Part shown: one piece after another, positions 25,068 to 34,378 of the stretch
How the letters are laid out: each line of letters opens with the position of its first letter
Position numbering within the stretch: the first letter of the stretch is position 1
DNA from: Selenomonas sp.
GTDB taxonomy: Bacteria > Bacillota > Negativicutes > Selenomonadales > Selenomonadaceae
Assembly: GCF_022771645.1 (NCBI RefSeq)
Contig: NZ_JALFCU010000031.1
Location: forward strand, 11,117 to 75,116
Length of the DNA stretch: 64,000 nucleotides
Direction: 5' to 3'
Notes under the pieces: generated by a model
Database searches by the model: none
What the model saw: the letters and a program-made list of their open reading frames with translations, nothing else
Told to the model about the DNA's origin: nothing
Program-made: the position numbers and the translations under genes

Positions 25068-25097
25068 ATTGTAACCCATGTGCGCGAGATGTGTCAA
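25068..25097 (-). promoter_or_regulatory. Promoter of dapB-asd
   Basis: On the minus strand a consensus -35 TTGACA (25092-25097) and -10 TACAAT (25068-25073) are 18 bp apart. The start site would be near 25061, about 25 nt before the TTG start of dapB, leaving no room for a riboswitch. No lysine riboswitch features were seen in 25037-25221. Confidence 0.82.
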
Positions 25098-25221
25098 GAT
25101 GTACATTTTGTGGGGATGAGTTGCGCTCGCGAAGTTTTTCCTTGCTCGCAGTCAGGCGGGGACTTCCGAAGTTACAATGGTTCTCGCGGCCTCATGGGTG
25201 CGTTGTGGAATTGCTCGTTTT

Positions 25222-27294
25222 TCACGTATCTGTGATATGTTCGAACTGCTCTTTGTATGCCTCCGAAAGAATCGGCAGAACGAAGGACAGGTTTTCTTTT
25301 CTCCCGAGCGTCTCCTGCGCGGCTTTGCGCGCTTCGAGCAGGATGTCCGTGTCTTGGAGGACGTCAGCGATCTTGAGGTCCGGGAGGCCGTGCTGGTGCG
25401 TGCCGAAGAACTGGCCGGGGCCGCGCAGGCGGAGGTCTTCTTCGGCGAGCGCGAAGCCGTCCTGCGTCGCGGCCAGGATGCCGAGGCGCTGCTGCGCCTG
25501 CTCGCCCTTGTTGTCCGAGACGAGGATGCAGAAGGATGCGTGCGTGCCGCGCCCGATGCGGCCGCGCAGCTGGTGCAGCTGCGCGAGGCCGAAGCGGTCG
25601 GCGTGCTCGACGACGAGGATCGTCGCGTTCGGCACGTTGACGCCGACCTCGATGACGGTCGTCGAGACGAGGACGGCGACCTTGTTGTCGTAGAACGCTT
25701 GCATGACCGCGTCTTTTTCCGCGTCCTTCATGCGGCCGTGGACGAGGCCGACGGGGATGCCGCGCAGGATGCCGTAACGCAGCTCGTCGTAGACCTCCTC
25801 TGCCGATGGCAGGTCGCTGTCGCCCTCCGCTTCGATGAGCGGGCAGACGACGTAGGCCTGCCTGCCCTGCTCGGCTTGCGTGCGGACATACTTGTAAATG
25901 AGCGGGCGGCGGTCCGTCGTGCGGACGAACGTGCGGATGGGCTGGCGGCCGGGCGGCAGTTCCTTGATCTGCGAGACGTCGAGGTCGCCGTAGACCGTCA
26001 GCGTCATCGTGCGCGGGATCGGCGTCGCCGTCATGACGAGCACGTCCGGCGTGACGTCGCTGCGCTTTTCGAGCGCCGAGCGTTGCGCGACGCCGAAGCG
26101 GTGCTGCTCGTCCGTGACGACGAGGCCGAGCTTCGCGAACTGCACGCCGTCCGAGAGCAGCGCGTGCGTGCCGATAACGATGTCGACGTCGTGCGCGGCG
26201 ATGCGCTCGTGCATCGTCTGACGCTCGCGCGGCGTGAGATGACCCGAGAGGAAACCGACGCGGACGTCCGTCGTTGCGAGCTGCTGCGTGAACGCGTCAT
26301 AATGCTGGCGCGCGAGGATTTCCGTCGGCGCCATGAGCGCGCCCTGGCAGCCGTTCTCGACCGTCTTGACGAGCGCGAGGAGCGCGAGCACGGTCTTTCC
26401 CGAGCCGACGTCCCCCTGTACGAGGCGGCGCATCGGCGCGGGCTGCTCCATGTCGCGGCAGATGTCCTGCCACGCCGCCGCCTGCCCGGCCGTCAGCGAA
26501 AACGGCAGGCGCTCAAGGACTGTGCACGACAGGCGGCTGCACGGCAGATGGCGGACGCCCGTCTGCTGCTCGGCCGCCGCTTTTTTGAGCAGCAAAAGCC
26601 CGCACTGGATGAGATAGAGCTCCTCGAACGCCAGGCGGCGGCGTGCCGCCTTCAACCTTTCGGCATCTTCGGGAAAATGGATGTTCGTAAATGCCTCACG
26701 GCGCGGCAGCAAGTGATACGCCCGGATGACATCCTGCGGCAGGACTTCGGGTAGCTCGGGCTTCGCATCGAGCAGCGCACGCACCGCCGTGCGGAAAAAC
26801 CGCTGGTTTAGCCCGTCCGTCGCGGCGTACACGGGCAGGATGCCGAGATGATCTTTTCCGTCTGCGCCGTCATCTAAAAATTCATACGAATGGATCTGGC
26901 TGACCGCGAGCTGGCCGCGTCCGCCATATGCAAAAGCGGGCCGCCCGGTCACGAGGACGCGGCGGCCCGCCTTGAGCTTTTGCTTGAGGAACGGCTGGTT
27001 GAACCACGTGACCTGCACATAGCCCGTGCCGTCGCCGACGAGCGCCGTGAGGATCATCATGCTGCGGCGGCCGGCGCGCTTCTCCGTGACATTTGCGATT
27101 GTCCCGGCGAACGTCGCCTGCTCGCCCGGCACGAGGTTCGCGATCGGCGTCTGGACGGATTGGTCTTCATACGCGCGCGGGTAATCCGTCAGCAGGTCGC
27201 GGAGGCTCGTGATGCCGAGCTTCGCGAGGAGCTTCGCCTTCTTCGGCCCGACGCCCTTGATGGTCTGGACAGGATTCGTGAGCTGCATCGTCAT
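25222..27294 (-). CDS. recG: ATP-dependent DNA helicase RecG
   Basis: RecG remodels stalled forks and Holliday junctions. The 690-aa protein has the N-terminal wedge/OB domain (about 1-240), helicase motifs with Walker A GDVGSGKTVLALLAL, a DEQH box in VVTDEQHRFGVAQR, and the C-terminal conserved LHQLRGRIGRGTHASFC segment. The ATG at 27294 overlaps the stop of the amidohydrolase gene by four bases (ATGA). No clear terminator follows it in 25100-25221. Confidence 0.97.
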   Translation of the reverse strand: MTMQLTNPVQTIKGVGPKKAKLLAKLGITSLRDLLTDYPRAYEDQSVQTPIANLVPGEQATFAGTIANVTEKRAGRRSMMILTALVGDGTGYVQVTWFNQPFLKQKLKAGRRVLVTGRPAFAYGGRGQLAVSQIHSYEFLDDGADGKDHLGILPVYAATDGLNQRFFRTAVRALLDAKPELPEVLPQDVIRAYHLLPRREAFTNIHFPEDAERLKAARRRLAFEELYLIQCGLLLLKKAAAEQQTGVRHLPCSRLSCTVLERLPFSLTAGQAAAWQDICRDMEQPAPMRRLVQGDVGSGKTVLALLALVKTVENGCQGALMAPTEILARQHYDAFTQQLATTDVRVGFLSGHLTPRERQTMHERIAAHDVDIVIGTHALLSDGVQFAKLGLVVTDEQHRFGVAQRSALEKRSDVTPDVLVMTATPIPRTMTLTVYGDLDVSQIKELPPGRQPIRTFVRTTDRRPLIYKYVRTQAEQGRQAYVVCPLIEAEGDSDLPSAEEVYDELRYGILRGIPVGLVHGRMKDAEKDAVMQAFYDNKVAVLVSTTVIEVGVNVPNATILVVEHADRFGLAQLHQLRGRIGRGTHASFCILVSDNKGEQAQQRLGILAATQDGFALAEEDLRLRGPGQFFGTHQHGLPDLKIADVLQDTDILLEARKAAQETLGRKENLSFVLPILSEAYKEQFEHITDT

Positions 27295-28442
27295 GCGTCC
27301 ATCGCCCGCTTTGCCAGCTCTGCGAGATACACGGCCGTCGGCAGGAGCGCAGCCGGGTCGACGCGGAACTGCGGGTTGTGGTTCGCCGCTGATTTTCCTG
27401 TGCCGACGAGCACGAACGCGCCCGGGATCGTCTCCTGATAAAACGCGAAATCCTCACCGGCGAGCGACGGCGGCGCCTGTAAAACGGCGAGCTGCTGCGC
27501 CTCGGCCGTCTCTTTTGCGAGCTCCGCCCAAGAAGCGGTGTTATCCGTCGCTGGCGGGCCCGCGTACCAGTCGATGTTGGCCGCAACGCCGTGCGCAACG
27601 GCGATGTTTTCCGCGAGCGCATAGAGGCGTTCCTTGATCAGCGCGCGGTTCGCTGCCGTCATGCTGCGCGTCGTGCCCTCGACGAGCGCGGCGTCGGGGA
27701 TGACGTTCCACGTGTTGCCCGCCGCGACGTGCGTGATGCTGACGAGACCAGCGTCGAACGGCTCGATGTTGCGGCTGACGATCGTCTGCGCGGCCTGGAT
27801 GAACGCGGCGGCGCAGACGATCGGGTCGATGCCAGCCTCGGGATGCGCAGCGTGCGTGCCGCGCCCGAGGAAACGGATCGTGAAGCGGTCGACCGAGGCC
27901 GTGAGCGCCCCCGCCGTGATGCCGATCGTGCAGGCCTCGAGGCGCGGCGAGCAATGCAGGCCGAACATCGCCGTGACGTCCGCGAGGCAGCCCGTATCGA
28001 GCACGACCTTTGCACCGCCGGGCGCTTCCTCCCCGGGCTGGAACACGATGCGGACCGTCCCCCGGAGCTCGCTTTCGTGCGCCTTGAGCAGGAGCGTGGC
28101 GCCGAGCACGGCCGTTGTGTGGAAATCATGGCCGCAGGCATGCATCTTGCCGGGGCATTCCGACGCGTACGGCAGCCCCGTCGCTTCCGTGATGGGCAGC
28201 GCGTCGATGTCGGCGCGAAGCGCGATGATAGGTGCGCCATGGCCAACCTCCGCCACGAGTCCGGTCTTCATCGGCACATCGAGAATGCGAACGCCATGCG
28301 CTACGAGGACATCTCGCACGTGCTTTGTCGTTTCCGTTTCTTCGAACGATAGTTCGGGATGGCGATGCATCCACTCAAAATGCTCGCGCAACAGCGTGCC
28401 GAGTGCCGCGCGTCCGTTTTCTTCTTGCGATACCGTCTTCAT
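27291..28442 (-). CDS. M20D family amidohydrolase / carboxypeptidase
   Basis: The 383-aa zinc enzyme has the M20D signatures IIALRADIDALPI, CPGKMHACGHDFHTT and VFQPGEEAPGGAK, plus a dimerisation domain (about 180-290) and a final AGEDFAFYQE. Relatives remove N-acyl groups from amino acids, including N-acetyl-diaminopimelate. The ATG at 28442 overlaps the stop of the 526-aa gene (ATGA) and has AAGGAGG nine bases upstream, which decides against the ATG three codons earlier. Its place after an aminotransferase and near asd/dapB is suggestive of a diaminopimelate role, but the substrate is not determined. Confidence 0.9.
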   Translation of the reverse strand: MKTVSQEENGRAALGTLLREHFEWMHRHPELSFEETETTKHVRDVLVAHGVRILDVPMKTGLVAEVGHGAPIIALRADIDALPITEATGLPYASECPGKMHACGHDFHTTAVLGATLLLKAHESELRGTVRIVFQPGEEAPGGAKVVLDTGCLADVTAMFGLHCSPRLEACTIGITAGALTASVDRFTIRFLGRGTHAAHPEAGIDPIVCAAAFIQAAQTIVSRNIEPFDAGLVSITHVAAGNTWNVIPDAALVEGTTRSMTAANRALIKERLYALAENIAVAHGVAANIDWYAGPPATDNTASWAELAKETAEAQQLAVLQAPPSLAGEDFAFYQETIPGAFVLVGTGKSAANHNPQFRVDPAALLPTAVYLAELAKRAMDA

Positions 28443-30019
28443 CGCGGCCATCCTCCTTTCGTATCCGCCGACGGCTCCGGCGCCGCTGGCTTCTGAAACA
28501 ACAGGTGCACGAACCCCAGTTCCGTGAGATAGCGCGGATCGGGGTGCAGCATGCCGAGCACGACAAACAGATGCGACAATTCCGTCACGACCGCCTCTTT
28601 CTCCGCATCCAAGGCCGCAAAAAACGATTCAACGTCGCCGATGTCCTTCACGTTCTGGATGGCGAAGTACAAGATTGCGGCCGCGAGGAACGCGTTCTCC
28701 GTCGCATGCGCCGAGCTGCCCTCCGCATACACGGCATCGCGGTAGAGGCGCAGCAACGTCGCCTGCTCATAGGCGGAAAAATGCAGCGCCTTCGCATGCT
28801 CGCGCAAACGGGCAGCCGCCGGCTGGAGCGCCTGCGGCACGTCCGGCGCATCGACGGGCGCTGCTGGCTCGATCTCCGGCACGATGGTCAGCTGCGCGTA
28901 CGACGTCATGTTCTGGATGACATGGCGCACGGCGGCCGCGTGACGACGGAAGAATGCTTCCATGCTCGCGCCGGGCTTCTGCATGCAGTAAATCGCGTGC
29001 AAGCGCTCGATTTCCTCCTGGATGCGGTGGCGGAGCGCGGCGGTCGCCGGCACGATCATGATGTAATTGAGCAGCATGACGCCGTCGGCATGGACATGGC
29101 CATACAGCAGCGTCTTGCGCGGATCCTGCCCGCCCGTCTCCGGGCGCGGCAGCTCCATCTCCTCATCCGTGAACAAGGCGCGGCAAAGGGCGGTATCGCC
29201 CTCGAGATGCTCGATGTAAAATATCGTGAACGTGGAATCGAGGAGATCGCGCAAGACGCCGAGCTGCACCTCAGGCAGCTCTTTCTTCCGCGCATCGAAA
29301 AACACGCGCAACGGCAGCCGGTCCTGCGCGATCATGTGGTAATCGAACAGGAAAAAATCCCAGAAGCCCTGCAAGTCGCGCTGCATAGTCTCCTCGTCCA
29401 CGTTTTCTGGATCTTCATTCATGCGGACAGGGCCGAAGTAGAGCATCATCGCCCGCTGGAGATCGTCATGATACGCCGGCGCGCGGAAAAAGACCTGGAT
29501 GGCCTGCAGCAACTCGTTGACGACCTCATCGATCTCGGCCGGTTCGAGCTCTTCCAGCAGGTTTCCCTGCAAAATGAAATCATCGTCATCCTCGTCATAT
29601 GCAAGCGTCGGGTCGATGAACTCGCCATCCGCATAATATGCCGCCCGCGTTTTCTCGATCTTGCGTCCGATGTCCGCTTCTTCCTCCGGATGGAGGTACG
29701 TCAGGAACGACGCGAGCAGGCCGATGGCGTGCATCACGTTCTCTTCCGTCGGCGGCACGTCCTCATGCTCCAAGAAAAACATGTCGACGTCTTCCTGCAG
29801 GTCGTCGGGCTCGAATTCGTCCAGTCCCTCGAGCCCCATCATCGCGGCCAGCTCCATCGCGTGCGCCGCGAGCGCGAAGACCATCTCGAGGTCCTCCTGC
29901 GGCATGCCGCGCCAGAGCTGGCGGCGCAGGTATCGCTCGATCGTCGCCTGCGGCAGGATGGCCTCCGCCTCCCCGTCCGCTTCGTAATAACGTGCTACGG
30001 TTTCAAAGATATTCGCCAT
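28439..30019 (-). CDS. Unrecognised acidic 526-aa protein
   Basis: I do not recognise a family. The protein is predicted to be largely alpha-helical, soluble and acidic, with a cluster of six consecutive acidic residues at about 142-147 (DEDDDD) and many Met/Leu/Phe-rich helices. No signal peptide, membrane helix, Walker motif or metal motif is visible. It is translationally coupled to the downstream amidohydrolase (ATGA) and starts 26 bp after an aminotransferase gene, so it is part of that operon. Base composition and codon use look like the neighbours, arguing for a resident gene. It could be a lineage-specific scaffold or regulator; nothing in the sequence decides. Confidence 0.85.
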   Translation of the reverse strand: MANIFETVARYYEADGEAEAILPQATIERYLRRQLWRGMPQEDLEMVFALAAHAMELAAMMGLEGLDEFEPDDLQEDVDMFFLEHEDVPPTEENVMHAIGLLASFLTYLHPEEEADIGRKIEKTRAAYYADGEFIDPTLAYDEDDDDFILQGNLLEELEPAEIDEVVNELLQAIQVFFRAPAYHDDLQRAMMLYFGPVRMNEDPENVDEETMQRDLQGFWDFFLFDYHMIAQDRLPLRVFFDARKKELPEVQLGVLRDLLDSTFTIFYIEHLEGDTALCRALFTDEEMELPRPETGGQDPRKTLLYGHVHADGVMLLNYIMIVPATAALRHRIQEEIERLHAIYCMQKPGASMEAFFRRHAAAVRHVIQNMTSYAQLTIVPEIEPAAPVDAPDVPQALQPAAARLREHAKALHFSAYEQATLLRLYRDAVYAEGSSAHATENAFLAAAILYFAIQNVKDIGDVESFFAALDAEKEAVVTELSHLFVVLGMLHPDPRYLTELGFVHLLFQKPAAPEPSADTKGGWPR

Positions 30020-30045
30020 GCGCGAAAGACTCCCAGTGACAGAAA

Positions 30046-31233
30046 TTATTTCTTGTACTCGTCAGCGAGCTGCTGGAACAGCGGCAGCGAGCGGCGGATC
30101 GTGTCCGTCTTGATGCAATACGCCGCGCGGAAATAGCCCGGCGCGCCGAAGTCCGCGCCCGGCACGAGGAGCAGGCCGTACTTCTTCGCGCGCTCGCAGA
30201 ACGCCGCATCATCGTCTTCCAGGCATTTCGGGAACAAGTAGAATGCGCCCTGCGGCTTCACGCACGTGAAGCCGGCCCTCACAAGGCCGTCATAGAGCAG
30301 CTTGCCGTTCTCAACATATTTCGAAATGTCGGACGGCTCGTCGACGCAGCGCGCGACGACGTACTGCCAGAGCGACGGCGCATTGACGTGCGTCACGACG
30401 CGCGCCGCGCCGGCGATGGCCCCGAAGACCGCGCCGAAATCCGCGACGCTGTCCGGCACGGCGATGTAACCGATGCGCTCGCCCGGCAGCGAGAACGACT
30501 TGCTGTACGAATAGCAGACGAGCGTGTCGTCATAATACTTCGGGATGTACGGCACGACGAGGCCGTCGAACGCGATCTCACGGTACGGCTCGTCGGAAAT
30601 GATGAAAATCGGATGCCCGTACGCCTGTTCCTTCCGCTTCAGGATGGACGCGAGCTCCCGGATCGTCTCTTCCGAATAAATCGCACCGCTCGGATTGTTC
30701 GGCGAATTGACGATGACGGCCTTCGTGTGCGGCGTCAGCAGCCGCTCGAACGCGGCGAAATCAATCTGCCAGTCTGCGGGGCGCGGCGGCACGACGACGA
30801 GCTTGCCGCCGACCGACTCGACGAAGCAGCGATACTCCGGGAAGAACGGCGCGAACGTGATGAACTCGTCGCCCGCCTCGCAGAGCGCCTTGAAGCAGAT
30901 CGTGATGGACGCGGCGGCGCCGGCCGTCATGAAGATGTTTTTGCCCTCATAGTCCATGCCGAACCGACGATCCAAGCTCTTCGCGACCGCCTCGCGCACA
31001 TGCGGCGCGCCCGGCGCGACCGTGTAGCCGTGGATCGCGTTCGGCTCCCAGCTATCCAGAATGTCGATGGCAGCTTCCTTAATGAACGCCGGCGTCGGCA
31101 CGTTCGGATTGCCGAGGCTGAAATCGAACACGGCGTCCTCGCCGGCCTCGGCCGCGCGCTTGCGGCCGAACTCAAAAATCGTGCGGATCGTCGATTTTTT
31201 TGTTCCGAGCTCATACATTTTTTCAGAAACCAT
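30046..31233 (-). CDS. PLP-dependent class I/II aminotransferase
   Basis: The 395-aa fold-type I aminotransferase has the DFSLGNPNVPTP N-terminal motif, NSPNNPSGAIYSEETI, and the PLP lysine in CYSYSKSFSLPGERIGY. It resembles aspartate/aromatic aminotransferases of the AspB type; exact substrates cannot be read from sequence. The ATG at 31233 follows AGGTGG; the upstream open frame runs into promoter sequence. It is the first gene of the operon leading to the 526-aa protein, the M20D enzyme and recG. A weak promoter (TAGAAT at 31298-31303) precedes it. Confidence 0.92.
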   Translation of the reverse strand: MVSEKMYELGTKKSTIRTIFEFGRKRAAEAGEDAVFDFSLGNPNVPTPAFIKEAAIDILDSWEPNAIHGYTVAPGAPHVREAVAKSLDRRFGMDYEGKNIFMTAGAAASITICFKALCEAGDEFITFAPFFPEYRCFVESVGGKLVVVPPRPADWQIDFAAFERLLTPHTKAVIVNSPNNPSGAIYSEETIRELASILKRKEQAYGHPIFIISDEPYREIAFDGLVVPYIPKYYDDTLVCYSYSKSFSLPGERIGYIAVPDSVADFGAVFGAIAGAARVVTHVNAPSLWQYVVARCVDEPSDISKYVENGKLLYDGLVRAGFTCVKPQGAFYLFPKCLEDDDAAFCERAKKYGLLLVPGADFGAPGYFRAAYCIKTDTIRRSLPLFQQLADEYKK

Positions 31234-31297
31234 CGCTGCCACCTGTCCTTTTTGTTTTCCTGCATGCGCCTGTTGCGCACAAATTTGCATGGAAGTC

Positions 31298-31326
31298 ATT
31301 CTATCATATTTTCGCACAAAAGAAAA
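31298..31326 (-). promoter_or_regulatory. Possible promoter of the aminotransferase operon
   Basis: On the minus strand a good -10 TAGAAT (31298-31303) is preceded 17 bp upstream by TTTTCT, a poor -35 that lies in the T-rich tail of the ahbB terminator. Location directly after the terminator makes a promoter here likely even though the -35 is weak. Confidence 0.4.
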
Positions 31327-31349
31327 GTGAGACGGAAGCTCGTTCCGTC
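31316..31349 (-). terminator. Intrinsic terminator after ahbB
   Basis: On the minus strand GAGACGGAA and TTCCGTCTC form a perfect 9-bp stem with a 5-nt loop, followed by ACTTTTCTTTT. It begins 5 bp after the ahbB stop codon. Confidence 0.88.
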
Positions 31350-31353
31350 TCGC

Positions 31354-31839
31354 TCATTCGCTGAAATATTTCATCGACGTCTTCTTCCACTCTTTCTTCG
31401 AGTAGAGCATGACACGGTTCTGTACCTGGTTCTCCCTCGCGAGTTTTTCCGCAATCGCCTCGCATTCCTCGCGGCTGTGGCCGTGGATCATCGTGTAGAG
31501 GTTGTACGGCCAGCCCGGCGCCGTGTTGCGGTCGTAACAATGCGAGACCGAGGGCGATGCGGCCATGGCCGTCGCAACATCATCGAGACGCTCCTCCGGC
31601 ACCTCCCACGCGCAGAGCGCGTTCGACGCGAAGCCGACTTCTCGATGGCGGAGCACCGCGCCCATCTTGCGGATCATGCGGCGCTCGGAAAACGCCCGCA
31701 CGCGCTCGAGGAACACGTCCTCCGTCACGCCGGCGCGCGCCGCGAGCTCCTTGTACGGCTCGGGCACGAGGGGAAAATCCCCTTGAAGCGCGCGCACGAC
31801 CGCCTTGTCGAGCTCGCTCATGTCCTGCTTCTGCGTCAC
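31354..31839 (-). CDS. ahbB: Siroheme decarboxylase subunit, AhbB type (Lrp/AsnC fold)
   Basis: The 161-aa protein has an N-terminal winged helix followed by the AsnC-like domain with RKMGAVLRHREVGFASNALCAWEVP and the segment SHCYDRNTAPGWPYNLYTMIHG, typical of AhbB/NirL-type proteins rather than DNA-binding regulators. With AhbA it decarboxylates siroheme to didecarboxysiroheme on the alternative heme or heme d1 routes. It follows ahbA by 35 bp and ends at a clear terminator. The other pathway genes (ahbC, ahbD, or nir genes) are not in the window. Confidence 0.87.
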   Translation of the reverse strand: MTQKQDMSELDKAVVRALQGDFPLVPEPYKELAARAGVTEDVFLERVRAFSERRMIRKMGAVLRHREVGFASNALCAWEVPEERLDDVATAMAASPSVSHCYDRNTAPGWPYNLYTMIHGHSREECEAIAEKLARENQVQNRVMLYSKKEWKKTSMKYFSE

Positions 31840-31874
31840 GCGCGCATCACCTCAAAAACATTCATCCGAAAAAT

Positions 31875-32333
31875 TCATTTCAACTGGAACTGCACGTTGA
31901 TCTTGTACTTCTTGCGCGCCTTGAGGTTCATCATGCCGCGCACGCCAGGCAACGCCCGCACCTCGCGCAAGATCGCTTTCTCCATGGCGGCGTCCGGCGT
32001 CAGGAGCGTGAACCAGAGGTTGTACTTCCCCTCGCGCTCGTAGTTGTGCGTCGCGCCGGGATACCGGTTGACCGCCTCGGCGACCGATTGCATCGCCGAC
32101 GCATCGACTTCGATCGCGACGAGCGTGCCCTCGTAGCCGAGCTGCGCCGAGTTGAAGAACGTGCCAATGCGGCGCAGGAAGCCGGCGGCCTGGAGCGCCT
32201 TCAGATGCGCGAGCACCGTCGCCTCGTCCGCCCCGAGCTCTTCCCCGAGCTTCGCGAACGGATGGCTGCAGACGGGGAGATGTGCCTGCAACAGGTTCAA
32301 GAGCGCTTTGTCGAATGCGGATAACGTCTTCAT
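31875..32333 (-). CDS. ahbA: Siroheme decarboxylase subunit, AhbA type (Lrp/AsnC fold)
   Basis: The 152-aa protein starts with a winged helix (LSAFDKALLNLLQAHLPV) and continues with FLRRIGTFFNSAQLGYEGTLVAIEV and ATHNYEREGKYNLWFTL, the substrate-binding pattern of AhbA. The ATG at 32333 follows GAGGGGG-type purines; the frame upstream enters the promoter/palindrome region. It forms a two-gene operon with ahbB. Assignment of A versus B follows the sequence pattern and gene order and could be swapped. Confidence 0.86.
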   Translation of the reverse strand: MKTLSAFDKALLNLLQAHLPVCSHPFAKLGEELGADEATVLAHLKALQAAGFLRRIGTFFNSAQLGYEGTLVAIEVDASAMQSVAEAVNRYPGATHNYEREGKYNLWFTLLTPDAAMEKAILREVRALPGVRGMMNLKARKKYKINVQFQLK

Positions 32334-32387
32334 GGAACGGCCCCCTCTCAACGAGCAGCGCAACACCATGCCGCGCCGTACGGATTT

Positions 32388-32402
32388 ATGAATCCGATTC
32401 AT
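32388..32402. promoter_or_regulatory. Perfect palindrome at the ahbA transcription start (candidate operator)
   Basis: ATGAATC-C-GATTCAT is a perfect 7-bp inverted repeat with a one-base centre. It starts about 7 bp downstream of the -10 box of the ahbA promoter, covering the expected start site. This is a classic repressor position; the regulator is unknown. Confidence 0.55.
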
Positions 32403-32407
32403 TGAAT

Positions 32408-33034
32408 TTATTGTAGCAGGGCGTCCCCGAGCACGTCAAGCAAATCTGAACGGCCTTCATTTTTCAGCGACGAGTACGGCAGCACGGACAGTTCCGGCAC
32501 GCCGAGCGCCTGCTTTATGACACGGACCTGCTTTTCCCGCGCCGTCTTGCCGAGCTTGTCGGCCTTCGTCGCGATGACGAGCACGGGGATGCCGCGCGCG
32601 ACGAGCCAGCGGAACATGTCGATGTCCGACGCCATCGGCGCGTGGCGGATGTCGATGAGCTGGCAGACGAATTGCAATTCTTTCGAAGTCGTCAGATATT
32701 CCTCGATGAACTTCGCCCAGATCTTGCGGTTGCCCTTTGCCGTCTTCGCATAGCCGTAGCCCGGCAGGTCGACGAGGTAGAAATTTTTCCGCTCGTCTGC
32801 GCCGGCCCGCTTTGCGCCGAGCTCATAGAAATTGATCGTCTGCGTCTTGCCCGGCTGCGATGACACGCGCGCGAGATTTTTCACGCGCGTCAGCGAATTG
32901 ATCAGCGATGACTTTCCGACATTCGAGCGGCCGATGAAGACGAACTCCGGCAGGCGCACGACGGGATATTGCGACGGGTTGACGGCGGACGCGAGATAGC
33001 TCGCCTGTGTGATGATGACTTCCTGTGCTTCCAT
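32408..33034 (-). CDS. engB: Ribosome biogenesis GTP-binding protein YsxC/EngB
   Basis: The 208-aa GTPase has G1 GRSNVGKSSLINSL, the G3 DLPGYGYAK, G4 TKADK and G5 near SSLK, as in the YihA/YsxC family needed for 50S assembly. The ATG at 33034 has AGGAGG six bases upstream. A terminator separates it from clpX, so it probably has its own weak promoter or depends on read-through. Confidence 0.95.
   Translation of the reverse strand: MEAQEVIITQASYLASAVNPSQYPVVRLPEFVFIGRSNVGKSSLINSLTRVKNLARVSSQPGKTQTINFYELGAKRAGADERKNFYLVDLPGYGYAKTAKGNRKIWAKFIEEYLTTSKELQFVCQLIDIRHAPMASDIDMFRWLVARGIPVLVIATKADKLGKTAREKQVRVIKQALGVPELSVLPYSSLKNEGRSDLLDVLGDALLQ
32410..32439 (-). promoter_or_regulatory. Promoter of ahbA-ahbB
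   Basis: On the minus strand -35 TTGACG (32434-32439) and -10 TACAAT (32410-32415) are 18 bp apart. The promoter lies inside the last codons of engB. Confidence 0.75.
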
Positions 33035-33059
33035 GAGCAGCCTCCTGTCTTTTGCTCCG

Positions 33060-33088
33060 AAAAAAGCCTCTCCGCAAAGGAGAGGCTT
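33060..33088 (-). terminator. Intrinsic terminator after clpX
   Basis: On the minus strand AAGCCTCTCC and GGAGAGGCTT form a perfect 10-bp stem with a 5-nt loop and are followed by a T-run. It ends the tig-clpP-clpX operon, 14 bp after the clpX stop. Confidence 0.92.
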
Positions 33089-33101
33089 TCTTTTCGTGTG
33101 G

Positions 33102-34367
<1,266 letters not shown>

Positions 34368-34378
34368 AAGCTCACCCC

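Noticed and set aside
25037..25221. Lysine riboswitch or T-box ahead of dapB
   Set aside because: The promoter start site lies only about 25 nt from the TTG start, and no aptamer or T-box consensus was found.
31354..32333. Two Lrp/AsnC transcription regulators
   Set aside because: Both proteins carry the AhbA/AhbB-type substrate segments (NYEREGKYNLWF; CYDRNTAPGWPYNLY) and occur as an adjacent pair, which fits siroheme decarboxylase better than DNA-binding regulators.
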